A DNA stretch of 64,000 nt from Pachypanchax playfairii (GCA_006937955.1 SSNP01000092.1:1834263-1898262); one strand, 5' to 3'; positions 1-12,332 are shown, numbered from the stretch's first letter. A program made the numbers and translations. The notes: generated by a model not told the origin, from the letters alone.

Positions 1-3000
1 TTTTCTTTGCTCATCTGAAGGTCATTAGAATGCTGATATTGTATTTAAAAAGGATTAATTACAATTAAAGGATTATTTCTATTCTATTAAATTATGTAGA
101 TCAGAAAATATTAATTGTAGTAAAACTGTAATCTGATTTAGTTAATCTGAAGATAATTCTGTGTCATTTAAGAGCTGTAAATGAGCCTAATTGATCATGA
201 AAATATAAAAAATGTTTTCATATATAAATGTTATTCAGTAAACTGTGAAGAATAATCTAAACAACCTTTAAAATCACACTCTGCTGTTGTTGGAGAGTTA
301 AACTCACTTGAAATGATTAGATTGACAGAAATACAAGAACTTATTTTTCCACACAGCTACAGTATGTGGTTTTTAAAGAGCAGCGGTCATCTGGAACTGT
401 GACAAGGTGACTTTGTCAAAACGGTTATGAGATAGAACGTGGGGATTAAAACAGTAAGTAGAAAGGACAATACAGTTATTATAGAGGATGAATAGAAACC
501 CAAAGCCAAGCGGGAACTCTGTGATGGTGTGAATTTGGATTAAACGACACAAGAAAAGGGATAAAGAGAAATGGGGTGGGGGGGATAATAGGTGGGGAAA
601 ATGAGTGGAAGGTAAGTCAAATGGAGGGAAATAGCTTGGTTGGTTAATAGTTCCTTTCAGTTTTTGATCGGGCCCAGATTGCCTGGCGTGTCAGAAGGAG
701 CGGACAGTGGAAATGGCTGCTTGGGGTAATTGATCTGGCCTCTGGCGTCAGTCTTGTCCCCCTTTGAACTGCTGAGGAAGGAAGAATGTTTCTCATGGGT
801 TAATAATCAGGGGCAGTTGGCAGAAAACACCATAAGCTAACATTTTTCTTAAAGTCAAAGTCCAGTAAAGTCTCTAGTACTAAACCCCCTCAGTCATTTC
901 TCTAAAGTCCTCCCTTTAGGGTTTTCTCCCTGCTGTGGTATTTTAATAAAATCTGTTGCACAAAACACTTTGTAACCAAATGAAAGGAATAAAAAAACAT
1001 CCCGAGAATGTTGCATTAGATAAACTTTCTAAGTACCACCTGATCATTTGACTGACCTGATCGCAGCTTTACAGTTTTATGTTGCAGCATTTTGCTAATT
1101 TGCTTTTATGACATGCTTGATGACTGCTGCTACACCTTCATGAGAAGAATTTGTTAGAATTTATTAGGTTGAATTAAACGAGTTTCAGATCTGGTTGAAA
1201 TTAAATCATAATAATAGAGAAAATGTTAAAGAGCTTCCAGTAACAGATAAACTGGTACTTGTGTTCTAGGTTTACTGTGTCTGGATCAGTCAGCTGTGGC
1301 ACCTTGAGGACACATGAGAAAGATTTATTGTATGTTCTTATTAAGTCCTGGTCCACAGTCTTAAGGACCAGTCAAAGGGATAATGTCCCTCTTTGTCCTC
1401 AGCGTAGTTCTCAAGTCAGGGATCTACTTTCCTATTTATGTTTCCCATCTCCTCTGTTTTTATGTGGAAACTGTTAAAATTTAAAAAACAAATACATATG
1501 ACTCAAAACAAAGATCACTAGATTACATAACTCTAGTAATGGGACAGCACGCTTGTATCAGTAAAGACACAGTTAATGGACAAATGATGTATTTTAGGGC
1601 AATAGTGTCCATTTACTGATGGATTTTCTGTTGTGGTACAAACATAAAGAGCTGTGGTATAAAGACTGATCCTGTTGTTGTGTATAACTAAGACTCATCA
1701 AAGAAAAGTGCAGTAGAGATATAAAGAGATAGTTATCTAAATGTCCCTCCTGGGAGGTTTTTCTAAAAATAGTGAATGAAGAACTGAATGTCTTCAGTCT
1801 GTAAATATGAAACAGAAGACATCTGAATCGCTGGAAGGGAGCAGGCTCTGACATTTAACACACAGGGTGGGGGTCTAACATTTAGGTAGCTGCAGGTTTT
1901 CCTCCTTTTTTTCTTTGTGGTTCTAGAATCCAACACAACATCTGTTGGTCTAGCAGATGTTTTCTTTCAGATTCCTGCAGATACAAGGGGTTTGTGGAAG
2001 TGTTTGTCTTACTATGTTCCATTTCTATAAGTTTTAAGTTTCATAAAGTTGTACAAGTGATTCATTTTGCCAGTAGTGGTGGACTGCTGTGTGTTGTTGT
2101 AGTTTTTGAACAGAAATGAATTTAAAGAGATCATTTCTCAGTCTGCCATTTCGTCTTCACTTGCTAACACTCACATCAACAGACTCGGTTTGAAACGTCG
2201 TTTGCAGTTTTCTGTCCAGGTATCTTGTAACTACGTACACAAACAGAATGCTGCTGCATCAGAAGACTTCCAGCATCCTCAATCCCTCTCTGCTATGTGT
2301 GATTACTTTAACTCTGTCACTCAGCTTGAAGGTCTAACTCTATAAATGCAGCAGTCTGCTTGATTGCTGCATTAGATTCTGTTTATATCTGCTTAAACAT
2401 GATTTCCACACTTGTTGATATCATTTTTTTCCTCCTCGTATCTTAATTTCAATTTTTTTGTTGAGTTTGCGGAGCATGCTCACAGCTAATGCACATGTGG
2501 CCACAGTTGTTTGTATATGTGGGGTTATTTTTAAACAGGACCAGCGGAGGATATACAGCTTGTGGTAAACACAGGCTGAAGGTGGAGTGTCCATGTTCCA
2601 TCTCTCCTGTTTGTTTACAGGAGCTTTCTTCTCACTGCAGGGCGGAAAGATAAATGATGGATGCAGACAATTTGAGGAAGAGAGTCCTTCTCCTTTAATA
2701 GAAATCCAGCCAGAGGTTCGGACTCTGAGGCATCAAAATATTATATTGAAGCCAGGAGTTTAAAAACACGACACATATTTCTCTGAGTTCCAGACGTCGA
2801 GTTTCCAGAGATTTGCTGAAAATAGCTGGTAGTTTCACCTCAGACTCATTTCCAGATGAACTTTCTCCTTATACTTTATCACAAGCATTAACTCTGCTGT
2901 ACACTACCCAGACATCTTCACTTCATAGACCTGTCAGTACTACCCCAATAAGTTAGTATATGTTATTTAGAACATATCACTGTGTGTAATCGAGGAAACT

Positions 3001-3678
3001 AGACATCTTTTAAAACACAAACATCTGCAAGGAATCTCTAAATGTCATGCGTTCATGAAGTCTTAAACATTTACAGAACTGTAAACAGAGATTTTCAGCA
3101 CAAACCAGTTGATTAACGTAGTGTCCAGATGTTACTGATTACTGTGTTTTTACGATAAGTCACCTACTTAATCTGCTCTGCTTCAACTCAGAACCTTGTA
3201 CTATTGTGTTTGGGATGTTGTCATTTAGAATACTGTTATATTTGACTACATGCTGGTTGGTCTCTGTGAGGCGTCACCTGTTCCTACAGAAGTAACGCCG
3301 TACGTAGAAGGTGCTCTGTGTTAGCGTTAGTCATGCAAGTACTGAGACCAGGTTTTCACACATTGAAGAACTTCAGAGACAGGAAGTGGAAAAACCACCA
3401 GGACCTGAGTGAGGACGGAGGGTGTGGAGTGTGTTAAGAGATGCAAGCTAACAAAAAACAATCAAATAACCAAAGATGTTAAAAGTTTCACCACGTTTGA
3501 TCTTACAGTTATAATTCCCTGCTGTGCACCTGACCTTTAACCACCCCCCCGTTTCTTTACAAACATTCTTGTTGAAATCTTTTGTGGTGAGAACATGCAT
3601 CTTGTAAACTGAAAGAATCAACATGGACTCAATGTTAAAGACCTCCAGACAACCTTAATTAGGATTGTTCGCAGTTCA
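1..3678. other. intronic or intergenic sequence, no feature recognised
   Basis: This AT-rich, mostly unique-looking sequence has frequent stops in all frames. I looked for upstream st3gal3 exons (the sialyl motif L region and the stretch just before the 14635 exon) by eye and found none. It is most likely part of the large st3gal3 intron that ends at 14634. The short open frames here have no recognisable domain and are probably chance. Confidence 0.5.
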
Positions 3679-3831
3679 GGGCAGCCGTTTTGGGTTTTAA
3701 ATTACTTAAATTTGACCTTCTGGAATTCAGTCTTCCCCATTTGAGTGATCCACTTCATAAGCATCCATCACAACCACATCCTCACCCAGTTGTTTACAGG
3801 ATTTAAAACCCAAATCTTGGGACGGCTGCCC
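3679..3831. mobile_element. short fold-back MITE (about 150 bp)
   Basis: The left end reads GGGCAGCCGTTTTGGGTTTT. The right end, reverse complemented, reads GGGCAGCCGTCCCAAGATTT followed by the same GGGTTTTAAAT block. The two ends thus form an imperfect terminal inverted repeat of about 30 bp around a 90-bp loop. There is no coding capacity, and the superfamily is not determined. Confidence 0.6.
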
Positions 3832-4987
3832 AACAAGGAAGGAAGCTTTTCTACCATTACAGATGCAAAATGAGATTTTCATGGAGAATATTCAAAACTA
3901 GGTCATAACTAGGTCTGCTAATAAAATCGTTTAGATTAACTACAAGTGAAATGTATGTAAGGTTGTTATCATAGATAAAACAGCTTAAAAAACACATGAA
4001 GTCACGTCCTTCCTCCACCTGCGCTGTTCCAGTCTCAAACGCTGCTGCTACAAACTCAGCCATCAGTTTTATTCTACACACACATGAACTTTTTAGTTTC
4101 AACTGGAGTCAAGTTTCATTGGCTTGTGCTTTAAGCTACAGAGAAACACAATAAACCAAAGAAACCACACAGAAAACTATAAAAGCAACTGTTCAGATTC
4201 TTTTTAGACATTTTTACTTTTATTTTAAGTATATTTTAAAAATTTATGTGACTGGAAAAGAACACATGGTGTCTCATTTAATCCTGTTGAGAAGTTCAAC
4301 ATTACAGCTTGTTTTTGGGTGTTTTGTTTAGTTTTCTTTTACTACCGACATCACTCTTTCCATCCGTTTGATCCCTTCTTTTACTTGGTTTTCTCCTCAC
4401 CTTGTGGGATTGCCTTCATATAATCCTTTACTTTAACCTCTTTTATTTGATGGTTTGTGTAGCTGTGATGTTTTTCCCCTGATGCTTTGAAATCACAAGA
4501 CAAATACACTTAGCCTTTACAATGCTTCGAGTCTTGTTGACAGCCCTGAAACTTTAAAGTTTTATATACTCTGACATATGCAGTAAGAGTATGTTCACAT
4601 GTTTCTGCTTATACAAACAAAAGATCTTTATTTGTGTAATTTTCCCACTTCAGTCAGGCTGTTTTCAGATTCATGTTAACAGCCTTGAGTAAATACTGTG
4701 ACGATTTCCAGTACTGAATATTTACTGTAAAGCATAATACAAATCCCCAAACATCCTTTTATTTTCTTTGTAAAGACACAAAAAGCACACAAGCAGTTTT
4801 ATTCTTGGCCATATGGAACTTTAATTGGCACTTTGCTTCAAAGACAAACTGCTCGATGGAAAAGACTTTTGTTTGCTGCGGAGGTAGAAGCAAAGAAATG
4901 ATGCAACAACCGACAGTTTGTAGACGAGTCAACTAATAATAGCTCCTGGTTATCTGTTTAGTACTCTTTGGTTAATTAATAGTATCA
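3832..4987. other. intronic sequence, nothing recognised
   Basis: AT-rich non-coding sequence. I see no inverted repeats, splice-flanked coding segment or tandem repeat. Confidence 0.4.
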
Positions 4988-4995
4988 GTTATTTC

Positions 4996-6151
4996 TAGGG
5001 CTGTAGTAAACTGAAGTAATGCTTAGTCGAACAAAGTCCTGTCCTATGCAACGATTAGTCGACTGAAAAAAGACACAATGTTTTGCATTTTGAACATTTA
5101 TTAAAGATACCATTCCATTAAAAACAGTTTTTCTGAGGTTTCTGTTGAATATTTGAGCTCCACAGGTGTTCTTACCTTCATAGTGGGTGAAAACAGGTCA
5201 ACAACTTCTCTTTCAGTTTTTATCTCTCAAACTACGCAGGTGGTGATAAAACCCGAGTTCTCCCGAACGGCCTGTATCTGTTTCATCACAACTCCTTTGC
5301 TTGTTAGTATTCATCAGCTCCTGCAGTTGAAACCACGCCTAGCATGCTGCTGGCTAAAAGCTGTTAGCATAAGACGTAACAACAGGAAGAGAGAACATCT
5401 GCTGTTGCCATGCGCAGCGGGGCAGGAAACAGTATACCTTGCTCTCATAGGCTAGTTTGTTAACCAATCAGAGTCCAGCAAATTCGAATAATGAATATGA
5501 ACGAGCTGCTGATGAAGCCTGACGGAAGGAGCCAGAACCACCCAAATTTTAATGCGGACAGATTAAAAGGTCTGTTAATCAGTGTTTCCTGACATTTTTT
5601 AGATATAAAATGTTTCATATTACTGGTTGATAATTAAGAAATAACCACAAAGTCCTGAAATTTAAATGAAATAGACTCTTTAAACAGTTGTCATAGAGCA
5701 TTTATAAAACAACAACAAAAAAACATCAATAATACAATTCTTTGAAAATTAAGTGATTTTTTAAAATTTTTTTTATTGCAAAGTGAGGATTTCTGTCTGA
5801 GGTCCATAGTAACAGTCACAATCGTGCACCTGACCACACGCTACAAAAAATATAACTGCTAAAACTGCTGGACATTTTCTCAACTACAGCCAAAACAAGC
5901 AGCGTTCTAACTGAATACAGCAAAACTACCTATAGTCCTTACTGAGTACGAAGCAGCATCGCGTTGTGCAGCCAGCCACAGGGGTGTGAACGGGTTCTTC
6001 AGTGTTCTACGGTGCACTAAACTGTGGTGCTGTTACAAAATAGCCTAAATTAAAGCCTTTAAACTTGAGGATAAAATAGGTGCAACTGGTCGATAAGTGA
6101 GAATGTCAGTCGACCGATTAGTCGACTAAACGACTGAAGTTGACAGCCCAA
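4996..6151. mobile_element. non-autonomous hAT-type element, interrupted by a MITE
   Basis: The left end is TAGGGCTGTAGTAAACTGAA. The right end finishes ...GTTGACAGCCCA, whose complement TGGGCTGTC mirrors the left end. Subterminal motifs of the type GATTAGTCGACT occur at both sides (about 5053 and 6115). The flanks GTTATTTC (4988-4995) and ATAATTTC (6152-6159) agree at 6 of 8 positions, as expected for a decayed 8-bp hAT target duplication. No transposase is present. A separate TTAA-ended MITE sits inside at 5101-5683. Confidence 0.75.
5101..5683 (+). mobile_element. TTAA-ended MITE family 1, copy 1
   Basis: This is one of three copies of the same ~580-bp element in the window; the others are 20543-21123 (same orientation) and 59141-59683 (reverse). 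Ends read TTAAAGA...TCTTTAA, so it starts and stops on TTAA, as in piggyBac-like or Kolobok-like non-autonomous elements. The superfamily is inferred only from the TTAA. All copies share an internal open frame of about 80-100 codons (here 5153-5455). It is broken differently in each copy and has no known domain, so I do not call it a gene. Confidence 0.75.
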
Positions 6152-6159
6152 ATAATTTC

Positions 6160-8520
6160 CTGACATTTGTTCTTATTTTCTCAAAAGACTGTGTGTGTAG
6201 ACACGCATCTGTAAACCTGCAGTAACTAACGGAGTGATTTTTATAATCTGTTTCATTGCATTTGGAATAATTAACCCTTACAGTTTATGGATGTTTTAAC
6301 AGGTGCTATATAAGAGCACATGGTCTCTTAAATCTACTAATCGAACCCAATTTAACCATAACACTGTTGAAGCGGGGTGGAGGTGGGTTGGGGGGGGGGC
6401 ACTCATTTCCTTTTCTAACCACAACACATCAACTGTCCAACCACCCAAAGCTGCACTCTGCCGCTCACCTTTGAACATGTGTCAGGACTTGATTATAAGG
6501 AACGTTGTGAAACTTTGTGTCGAACTATTTTTAACAGTTTCTCGTGGCGACTTTTGAAGTTTATTTACTTCAGTGATTCTCAGTTGAAACCTTTGTCTCA
6601 AAACTTTAATGTTGTTACTAAAACCCAGAAGGCACCTACAAAAGTGAAATCTCTGTTGCTGTCATTTGGCAGATGTTCTGGACTTGTTTGAAAGTTAAAT
6701 ACTTAACAGCACCTAGTGGGAGGTTTGAGTTGACTTTTTAATGTAAGCAGCTTCCCACATTCCTTAACGCATAACAGCACCCACAATCCCCTCCTTCCTA
6801 ACAGCCCTGAATCCTTACATGCTAATTACTCTTACATTTCTTAAAGCCACGTATATTTGTCTGAAAATCTTCAAAAAAGATCCCCACCCTCTGACATTTG
6901 TGTCTGTGTACATGTTAGGTCATTGCTCTGAAAAGCAAGGGGTGTGTGTTGTGTATCATAAGCTTCTCTTCTTCCTAGAATAAAGAAAAAAATGCATTGC
7001 TGTCTTTATTCTGATCTCACAGACATGCACACATCCAGGCAGCGCTGCTAAATAGATTCCTGGCAAACATAAGCTGTGTTGACAAGAGAGATGAGCTGCT
7101 GTTCCTGTTACAGCTTGCTAAAGGCACAGCGCTGGCCTCAAGTTCAAAACGAGCCGCCACCATTGAAGCCACAAAGTCAGTAGACTTGTTGCTACTGGAT
7201 CTGCCAACATTAACACACATGCACGTATGCACACACTCTCACTCTCACTCAAATGGAATCATGCATCGCCCTATCAAAAGTGGCAGGGTGGGGGCTTGAC
7301 TGTTTGAACAGGTGATTCCCATTTACATCTGCAGATCCAATTGGCTTTATGTCTTTAGGAAGTTGCACTTTCTGTCTTCAGGAAGTCGATCATTCACTGC
7401 TAGTTTGCTGCATCTTCATTTACTTTTGCTATAGCATTTCTTTAAGTCTCTGCTATTCATTTACTTTTCTAGTAGAGGTAGGTGTTTCCTTTTCAGAAGA
7501 GTTCTATGGACTTCCAACTTGAACAGTAAGCTAACATTGATTATTCAGAGAGATAAAAGTTGAACCTTTCTTCATATTGAAGCAACATTATGGCTGTATC
7601 CATGTATTAGAATCCATTTGGACCTTGCTGATAGCTTGTATTAAGACTATTTTTGTGCCTGTAATATCTACAGTTTATTGGCAATGGTCCATTTCTTAAA
7701 AACGCTGTTATTTGTCTGTTCTTGTAGCCCCCAAGTGATGAATTTAACAACCGTAGATAACAGCAAATCATTTTCCCTCAGCAGAGACACGAGTTAAACA
7801 TCAAGTATCATTTCTATGAACAACACCACCTGTAATCTAATACTGCACAGAAACAAAGCAGCAATATGCAGAAAGAATGATGAGGAAATCCTCTTTTTTT
7901 GAATGACTCACTCTCAACACGTGGAGTGTTTAGCATGTGAGTGTTCTAAATTAAAAAGGGACTGGAGTTTGAAATGAGCTGCTGCTGCAGGTCATCAGGA
8001 TCTTTCTGTCAAACTAGCTGCTGTCAGGAGGACGAGTCATGAACATTACTTCATAGTAGCTGTCATCACACAAACACACACACTTACTCACTCATGCTCT
8101 ACAATTCACCGGGATTAGTCATAATAATTACAACCCGTAAAAACTCAGATAATCAGAGAGAGAAACTCTCTCAGTTCCACCGAATCGCTCACGTCACCAT
8201 CAGACATCAGTAACTCCAGGACAGATTTCTGGAGGATTTTAGTGTTTTCTCTTTCTCTCCTTCTTCTCTTCTCTGACTGTTTATCTGTAATGTTTGTTTA
8301 CAAGTGTGGGGGATGGATGTGGTTTGCTTGTCAACAATAAAAATGATTAAAACAATGAGGTATAACATACAAGATATTAAAAGCTTCCTATTTAAGTGAG
8401 TGACACTAGAAAAGTTTATAAACACTCAGAACACAGAAAATAAGACAAAACTAATATCAAGCTAATTAAAAAACCTTAAAAGTAAAAACACTTATTTAAA
8501 GTACCTGGAAAAGGGAGATG
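6160..8520. other. intronic sequence, nothing recognised
   Basis: Mostly unique AT-rich sequence with small CA-rich and CT-rich patches (near 7210-7250 and 8070). There is no supported coding exon or transposon end. Confidence 0.4.
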
Positions 8521-8722
8521 TACAGTGGGGCAAAAAAGTATTTAGTCAGCCACCAATTGTGTAAGTTCTCCCACTTAAAAAGATCAGAGAGGCCTGTAAT
8601 TTTCATCATAGGTATACCTCAACTATGAGAGACAAAATGAGGAAAAAAAATCCAGAAAATCACATTGTCTGATTTTTAAAGAATTTATTTGCAAATTATG
8701 GTGGAAAATAAGTATTTGGTCA

Positions 8723-9195
8723 NNNNNNNNNNNNNNNNNNNNNNNNNNNNNNNNNNNNNNNNNNNNNNNNNNNNNNNNNNNNNNNNNNNNNNNNNNNNNN
8801 NNNNNNNNNNNNNNNNNNNNNNNNNNNNNNNNNNNNNNNNNNNNNNNNNNNNNNNNNNNNNNNNNNNNNNNNNNNNNNNNNNNNNNNNNNNNNNNNNNNN
8901 NNNNNNNNNNNNNNNNNNNNNNNNNNNNNNNNNNNNNNNNNNNNNNNNNNNNNNNNNNNNNNNNNNNNNNNNNNNNNNNNNNNNNNNNNNNNNNNNNNNN
9001 NNNNNNNNNNNNNNNNNNNNNNNNNNNNNNNNNNNNNNNNNNNNNNNNNNNNNNNNNNNNNNNNNNNNNNNNNNNNNNNNNNNNNNNNNNNNNNNNNNNN
9101 NNNNNNNNNNNNNNNNNNNNNNNNNNNNNNNNNNNNNNNNNNNNNNNNNNNNNNNNNNNNNNNNNNNNNNNNNNNNNNNNNNNNNNNNNNNNNNN
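8723..9195. other. assembly gap (473 N) inside Tc1 element A
   Basis: A run of N. The same interval in element B (25168-25679) is 512 bp. If copy A has no internal indel, the gap is undersized by 39 bp. It should hold the inner end of the left flank, the transposase start codon and the DNA-binding N-terminal third. Confidence 0.95.
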
Positions 9196-9197
9196 CC

Positions 9198-9869
9198 AGA
9201 CGTGTCCCCCTGCTGAAGCCAGGACACGTCCAGGCCCGTCTGCGGTTTGCTAGAGAGCATTTGGATGATCCAGAAGAGGATTGGGAGAACATCATATGGT
9301 CAGATGAAACCAAAATAGAACTTTTTGGTAGAAACTCAACTTGTCGTGTTTGGAGGGGAAAGAATGCTGAGTTGGATCCAAAGAACACCATACCTACTGT
9401 AAAGCATGGGGGTGGAAACATCATGCTTTGGGGCTGTTTTTCTGCAAGGGGACCAGGACGACTGATCCGTGTAAAGGAAAGAATGAATGGGGCCATGTAT
9501 CGTAAGATTTTGAGTGAAAACCTCCTTCCATCAGCAAGGGCATTGAAAATGAGACGTGGCTGGGTCTTTCAGCATGACAATGATCCCAAACACACCGCCC
9601 GGGCAACGAAGGAGTGGCTTCGTAAGAAGCATTTCAAGGTCCTGGAGTGGCCTAGCCAGTCTCCAGATCTCAACCCCATAGAAAATCTCTGGAGGGAGTT
9701 GAAAGTCCGTGTTGCCCAGCGTCAGCCCCAAAACATCACTGCTCTAGAGGAGATCTGCATGGAGGAATGGGCCAAAATACCAGCAACAGTGTGTGAAAAC
9801 CTTGTGAAGACTTACAGAAAACGTTTGACCTCTGTCATTGCCAACAAAGGCTATATAACAAAGTATTGA
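9198..9869 (+). CDS. Tc1 transposase, C-terminal part (5' part lost in gap)
   Basis: DD34E transposase that would cut and paste its own element at TA sites. The visible part starts in frame at the gap edge and runs to TGA at 9867-9869. It carries all three catalytic acidic residues, in IIWSDET, FQHDNDP and NPIENLW, with 34 residues between the second Asp and the Glu. Compared with element B it has Arg for Pro in ARGPGRLI and Ile for Lys in GYITKY at the C terminus. The missing N-terminal helix-turn-helix region should be in the gap. Whether it is functional cannot be judged without the gap sequence. Confidence 0.9.
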   Translation, partial: RRVPLLKPGHVQARLRFAREHLDDPEEDWENIIWSDETKIELFGRNSTCRVWRGKNAELDPKNTIPTVKHGGGNIMLWGCFSARGPGRLIRVKERMNGAMYRKILSENLLPSARALKMRRGWVFQHDNDPKHTARATKEWLRKKHFKVLEWPSQSPDLNPIENLWRELKVRVAQRQPQNITALEEICMEEWAKIPATVCENLVKTYRKRLTSVIANKGYITKY

Positions 9870-10087
9870 GATTAACTTTTGTTATTGACCAAATACTTAT
9901 TTTCCACCATAATTTGCAAATAAATTCTTTAAAAATCAGACAATGTGATTTTCTGGATTTTTGTTCCTCATTTTGTCTCTCATAGTTGAGGTATACCTAT
10001 GATGAAAATTACAGGCCTCTCTGATCTTTTTAAGTGGGAGAACTTACACAATTGGTGGCTGACTAAATACTTTTTTGCCCCACTGTA

Positions 10088-11659
10088 AGTAATCATGTTC
10101 CCGCCTCTCCAGCACGAGCTGACTGATAAATCTAACACACCAAGAGAGGCGGGACTTAAGACAGAACAGCCAATCATCAGCCAGGTCCAGGAGGCAGCTG
10201 CAGCTAAAGCAGACGCAACGGCCAGACAAACGTGGAGAAGCTATAGAAGTAATGTGTTTCTGTGTTACTGCAGAAAAAGTCTGGGTGTTGAACCCTCTCA
10301 CCGGAAAAAGTATGGGTGTTAAAATACCCACATCCCCATGGGTGCGACGCCCCATGTTTACATCCACCATGACACTGACCCCCTGCTTTCCACTTTCCCC
10401 TGGACGTGTGAGCAGTGCGCTACGTTAGTGGCGCGTAATACGCAGCCGATAGCTGCCAATAAAGTCAATCAGACCCTCTCCACTGCGTGCGCAGCAGCGT
10501 GCATGAGGCGCGTCCCAGAAGCGTAGTGTTGCGAGCATTACACTGCAGTTCTATTTTTTTTCTATTTTTTGTACGCTTCTAAAACACGTCAAGTTCAGCA
10601 GTTTAGTTTGGACCAGACAGGAAATCAGGCGTTCGTACCTGGAAGTTTCAAAATAAAAGGACACGTTCCGGATTTCCGTTTGCGAGACTACAAAAAATTT
10701 AGTACCTGTTACGGGTTTGAAGTTCATAGGTGGTGTGAAAATAAGCCATATGCCTTCCGGATACGTGTTATTGTCTTTCTCCCTGCTTGTTGTTGTGTGT
10801 ACTGAGGAAATCACGCGCGTTTTAACTATTCTCATGAGATTTCGTGATCTTCCAGGACCAGCTGGATGTGACGAAGTAATTTATGCATGTGAAGCACTCC
10901 CGGTAGGAAGGGATGCACTGTTGATTACGCAAGCAAAACGTTGCGCACTGCTGACGCGTCCAGTGGAAAGGAGCCTTGAGAGTGACTGTGTTTGATCAGT
11001 TGAACTTGATGCATGTGGAACTTCTGGTTGTGAATTTGTGCCCTGAGACTCCTGATTTTTGTGGAGCATTTGCTACTGAGCCCAAATACAATATGTCTTG
11101 ATATGAAGTAGGAAAATAGCTCAGCAAAATTGCATATTACATATACTTTAAGCTTTGTTTTAAAATAGGCGCGTGTCTATTTTTCAGCCAGGAAGCTGAT
11201 TTTATTGTACTGAGGCCTGTGAGCTAACTGCTGTGCCTCCCAATCAGGTTCTATTCTGGGAACATTAATAAGCTATCACTTGTGAGTGTGGAGTGTTCTT
11301 GTGTGGTAGCAAGAGATAAAGTTGCATGAATACGGTGGTGCAAGGCCCTGATGGAGTTTGTATGCAAGCAAAATTTTTAATTAAATTCTGAACTTTTTAG
11401 GAAACCAGTGTGGTGCAGTTAAAATATTCAAACCTATTCTTTCCTTTCCTCTCACCACTGCTCAGTTGCACTGTCCATTCAACAATGCTGAATTGAACTA
11501 CTGATATTCCAGGATATGCAAGTGAACCCATGTCTCTGTGAAACATGACTCATGGTATTTCATCTGGCTCTTCAGCGTGGCCAGCTCGTCTGTTTTATTC
11601 CTAAGCAAATTCACATTCCCTTCAGTAATGTCTGGAACAGCAAGGCCTTTGCAGCTCCT
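10088..11659. other. CpG-rich block, then plain intronic sequence
   Basis: From about 10088 to 10990 the sequence is much richer in CG dinucleotides than its surroundings. An example is the stretch around 10420-10530, with many GCGC and GCGT words and short direct echoes such as GGGTGTTGAA/GGGTGTTAAA. It could be a CpG-rich non-autonomous transposon or an intronic CpG island. I recognise neither ends nor a coding exon. From 11000 to 11659 I see nothing. Confidence 0.35.
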
Positions 11660-11667
11660 TTAGTATT

Positions 11668-12332
11668 ACGGTGCATTCACACCGGCCCAACCATCAACTT
11701 CATAAATGGCAAGTTAATATGTAAAGTCTATGGTGGACGGGCGTCAGACAGACGTCAACGGCTCTGCGTCGCTTTGTGAGCGTTATGAGCGGCAACTTTT
11801 CAAGCTTTTCTAGCATTTCAGGCGTTGACGCTTGAAACGCTTGAAAAGCTAGAAAAGCTCAAAGTTCAGCTAGCTGAACTTTTGACGTTCATAACGCTCT
11901 TGAAGCGGCATGTCAACCAATCAGAGCGTCTCATCGTAGTGACGTAAGACTTCACAGCACGTAGCCGGGAAGAAGCGGGAGCAACCAAAATGGAAAACGT
12001 AGCTCCTGGAGCAAATGGTTAAACTCACCAAACTCAGAACGCATCTGAAGAATGGGGTGTATCCACAAACGGCGCTGATGCACCCGACGTCGACGTTGTC
12101 TAGATCTATGAAGTAAATAAATCCAAGCCACTGTCTCAGTATGATCCGCCATAGCTCCGAACATCCGATAACAAAGGAAGCCCCGCCTTCGCGCTCTTTC
12201 GGTCAGGCTTTACGAGCTTTAACGCCTATGCGCTCTGACTGGCAGGCGTTATGAGCTTCAACTTCAAACGTTAAATTTGGAGCGTTATCAGCGTTGCTTG
12301 ACGTTGACAAAGTCGCCGGTGTGAACGCACCT
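11668..12332. mobile_element. non-autonomous DNA transposon, 665 bp, 8-bp target duplication
   Basis: The ends are mirror images: left ACGGTGCATTCACACCGGC, right GCCGGTGTGAACGCACCT. The direct repeat TTAGTATT is present on both sides (11660-11667 and 12333-12340). An 8-bp duplication suggests a hAT-type transposase, though only the duplication supports this. Inside, 11790-11860 forms a strong hairpin (AAGCTTTTCTAGC against GCTTGAAAAGCTAGAAAAGC) and several GCGTT/AACGC words repeat. There is no coding capacity. Confidence 0.8.

Larger units (their letters stand above)
8523..10085 (+). mobile_element. Tc1/mariner element A (DD34E), with assembly gap
   Basis: A long-TIR Tc1 element flanked by TA (8521-8522 and 10086-10087). 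The left TIR (8523-8722) and right TIR (9886-10085) are 200-bp near-perfect inverted repeats. The sequence either side of the gap matches the complete element B at 24968-26569 base for base in length (200 bp left, 890 bp right), and by eye I could find only three substitutions (at 9460, 9856 and 9963). It is a recent, probably full-length copy whose middle was not assembled. Confidence 0.95.

Noticed and set aside
8685..9496. Open frames of 175-258 codons spanning 8685-9496
   Set aside because: They run through the N gap. The only meaningful frame there is the Tc1 transposase on the + strand.
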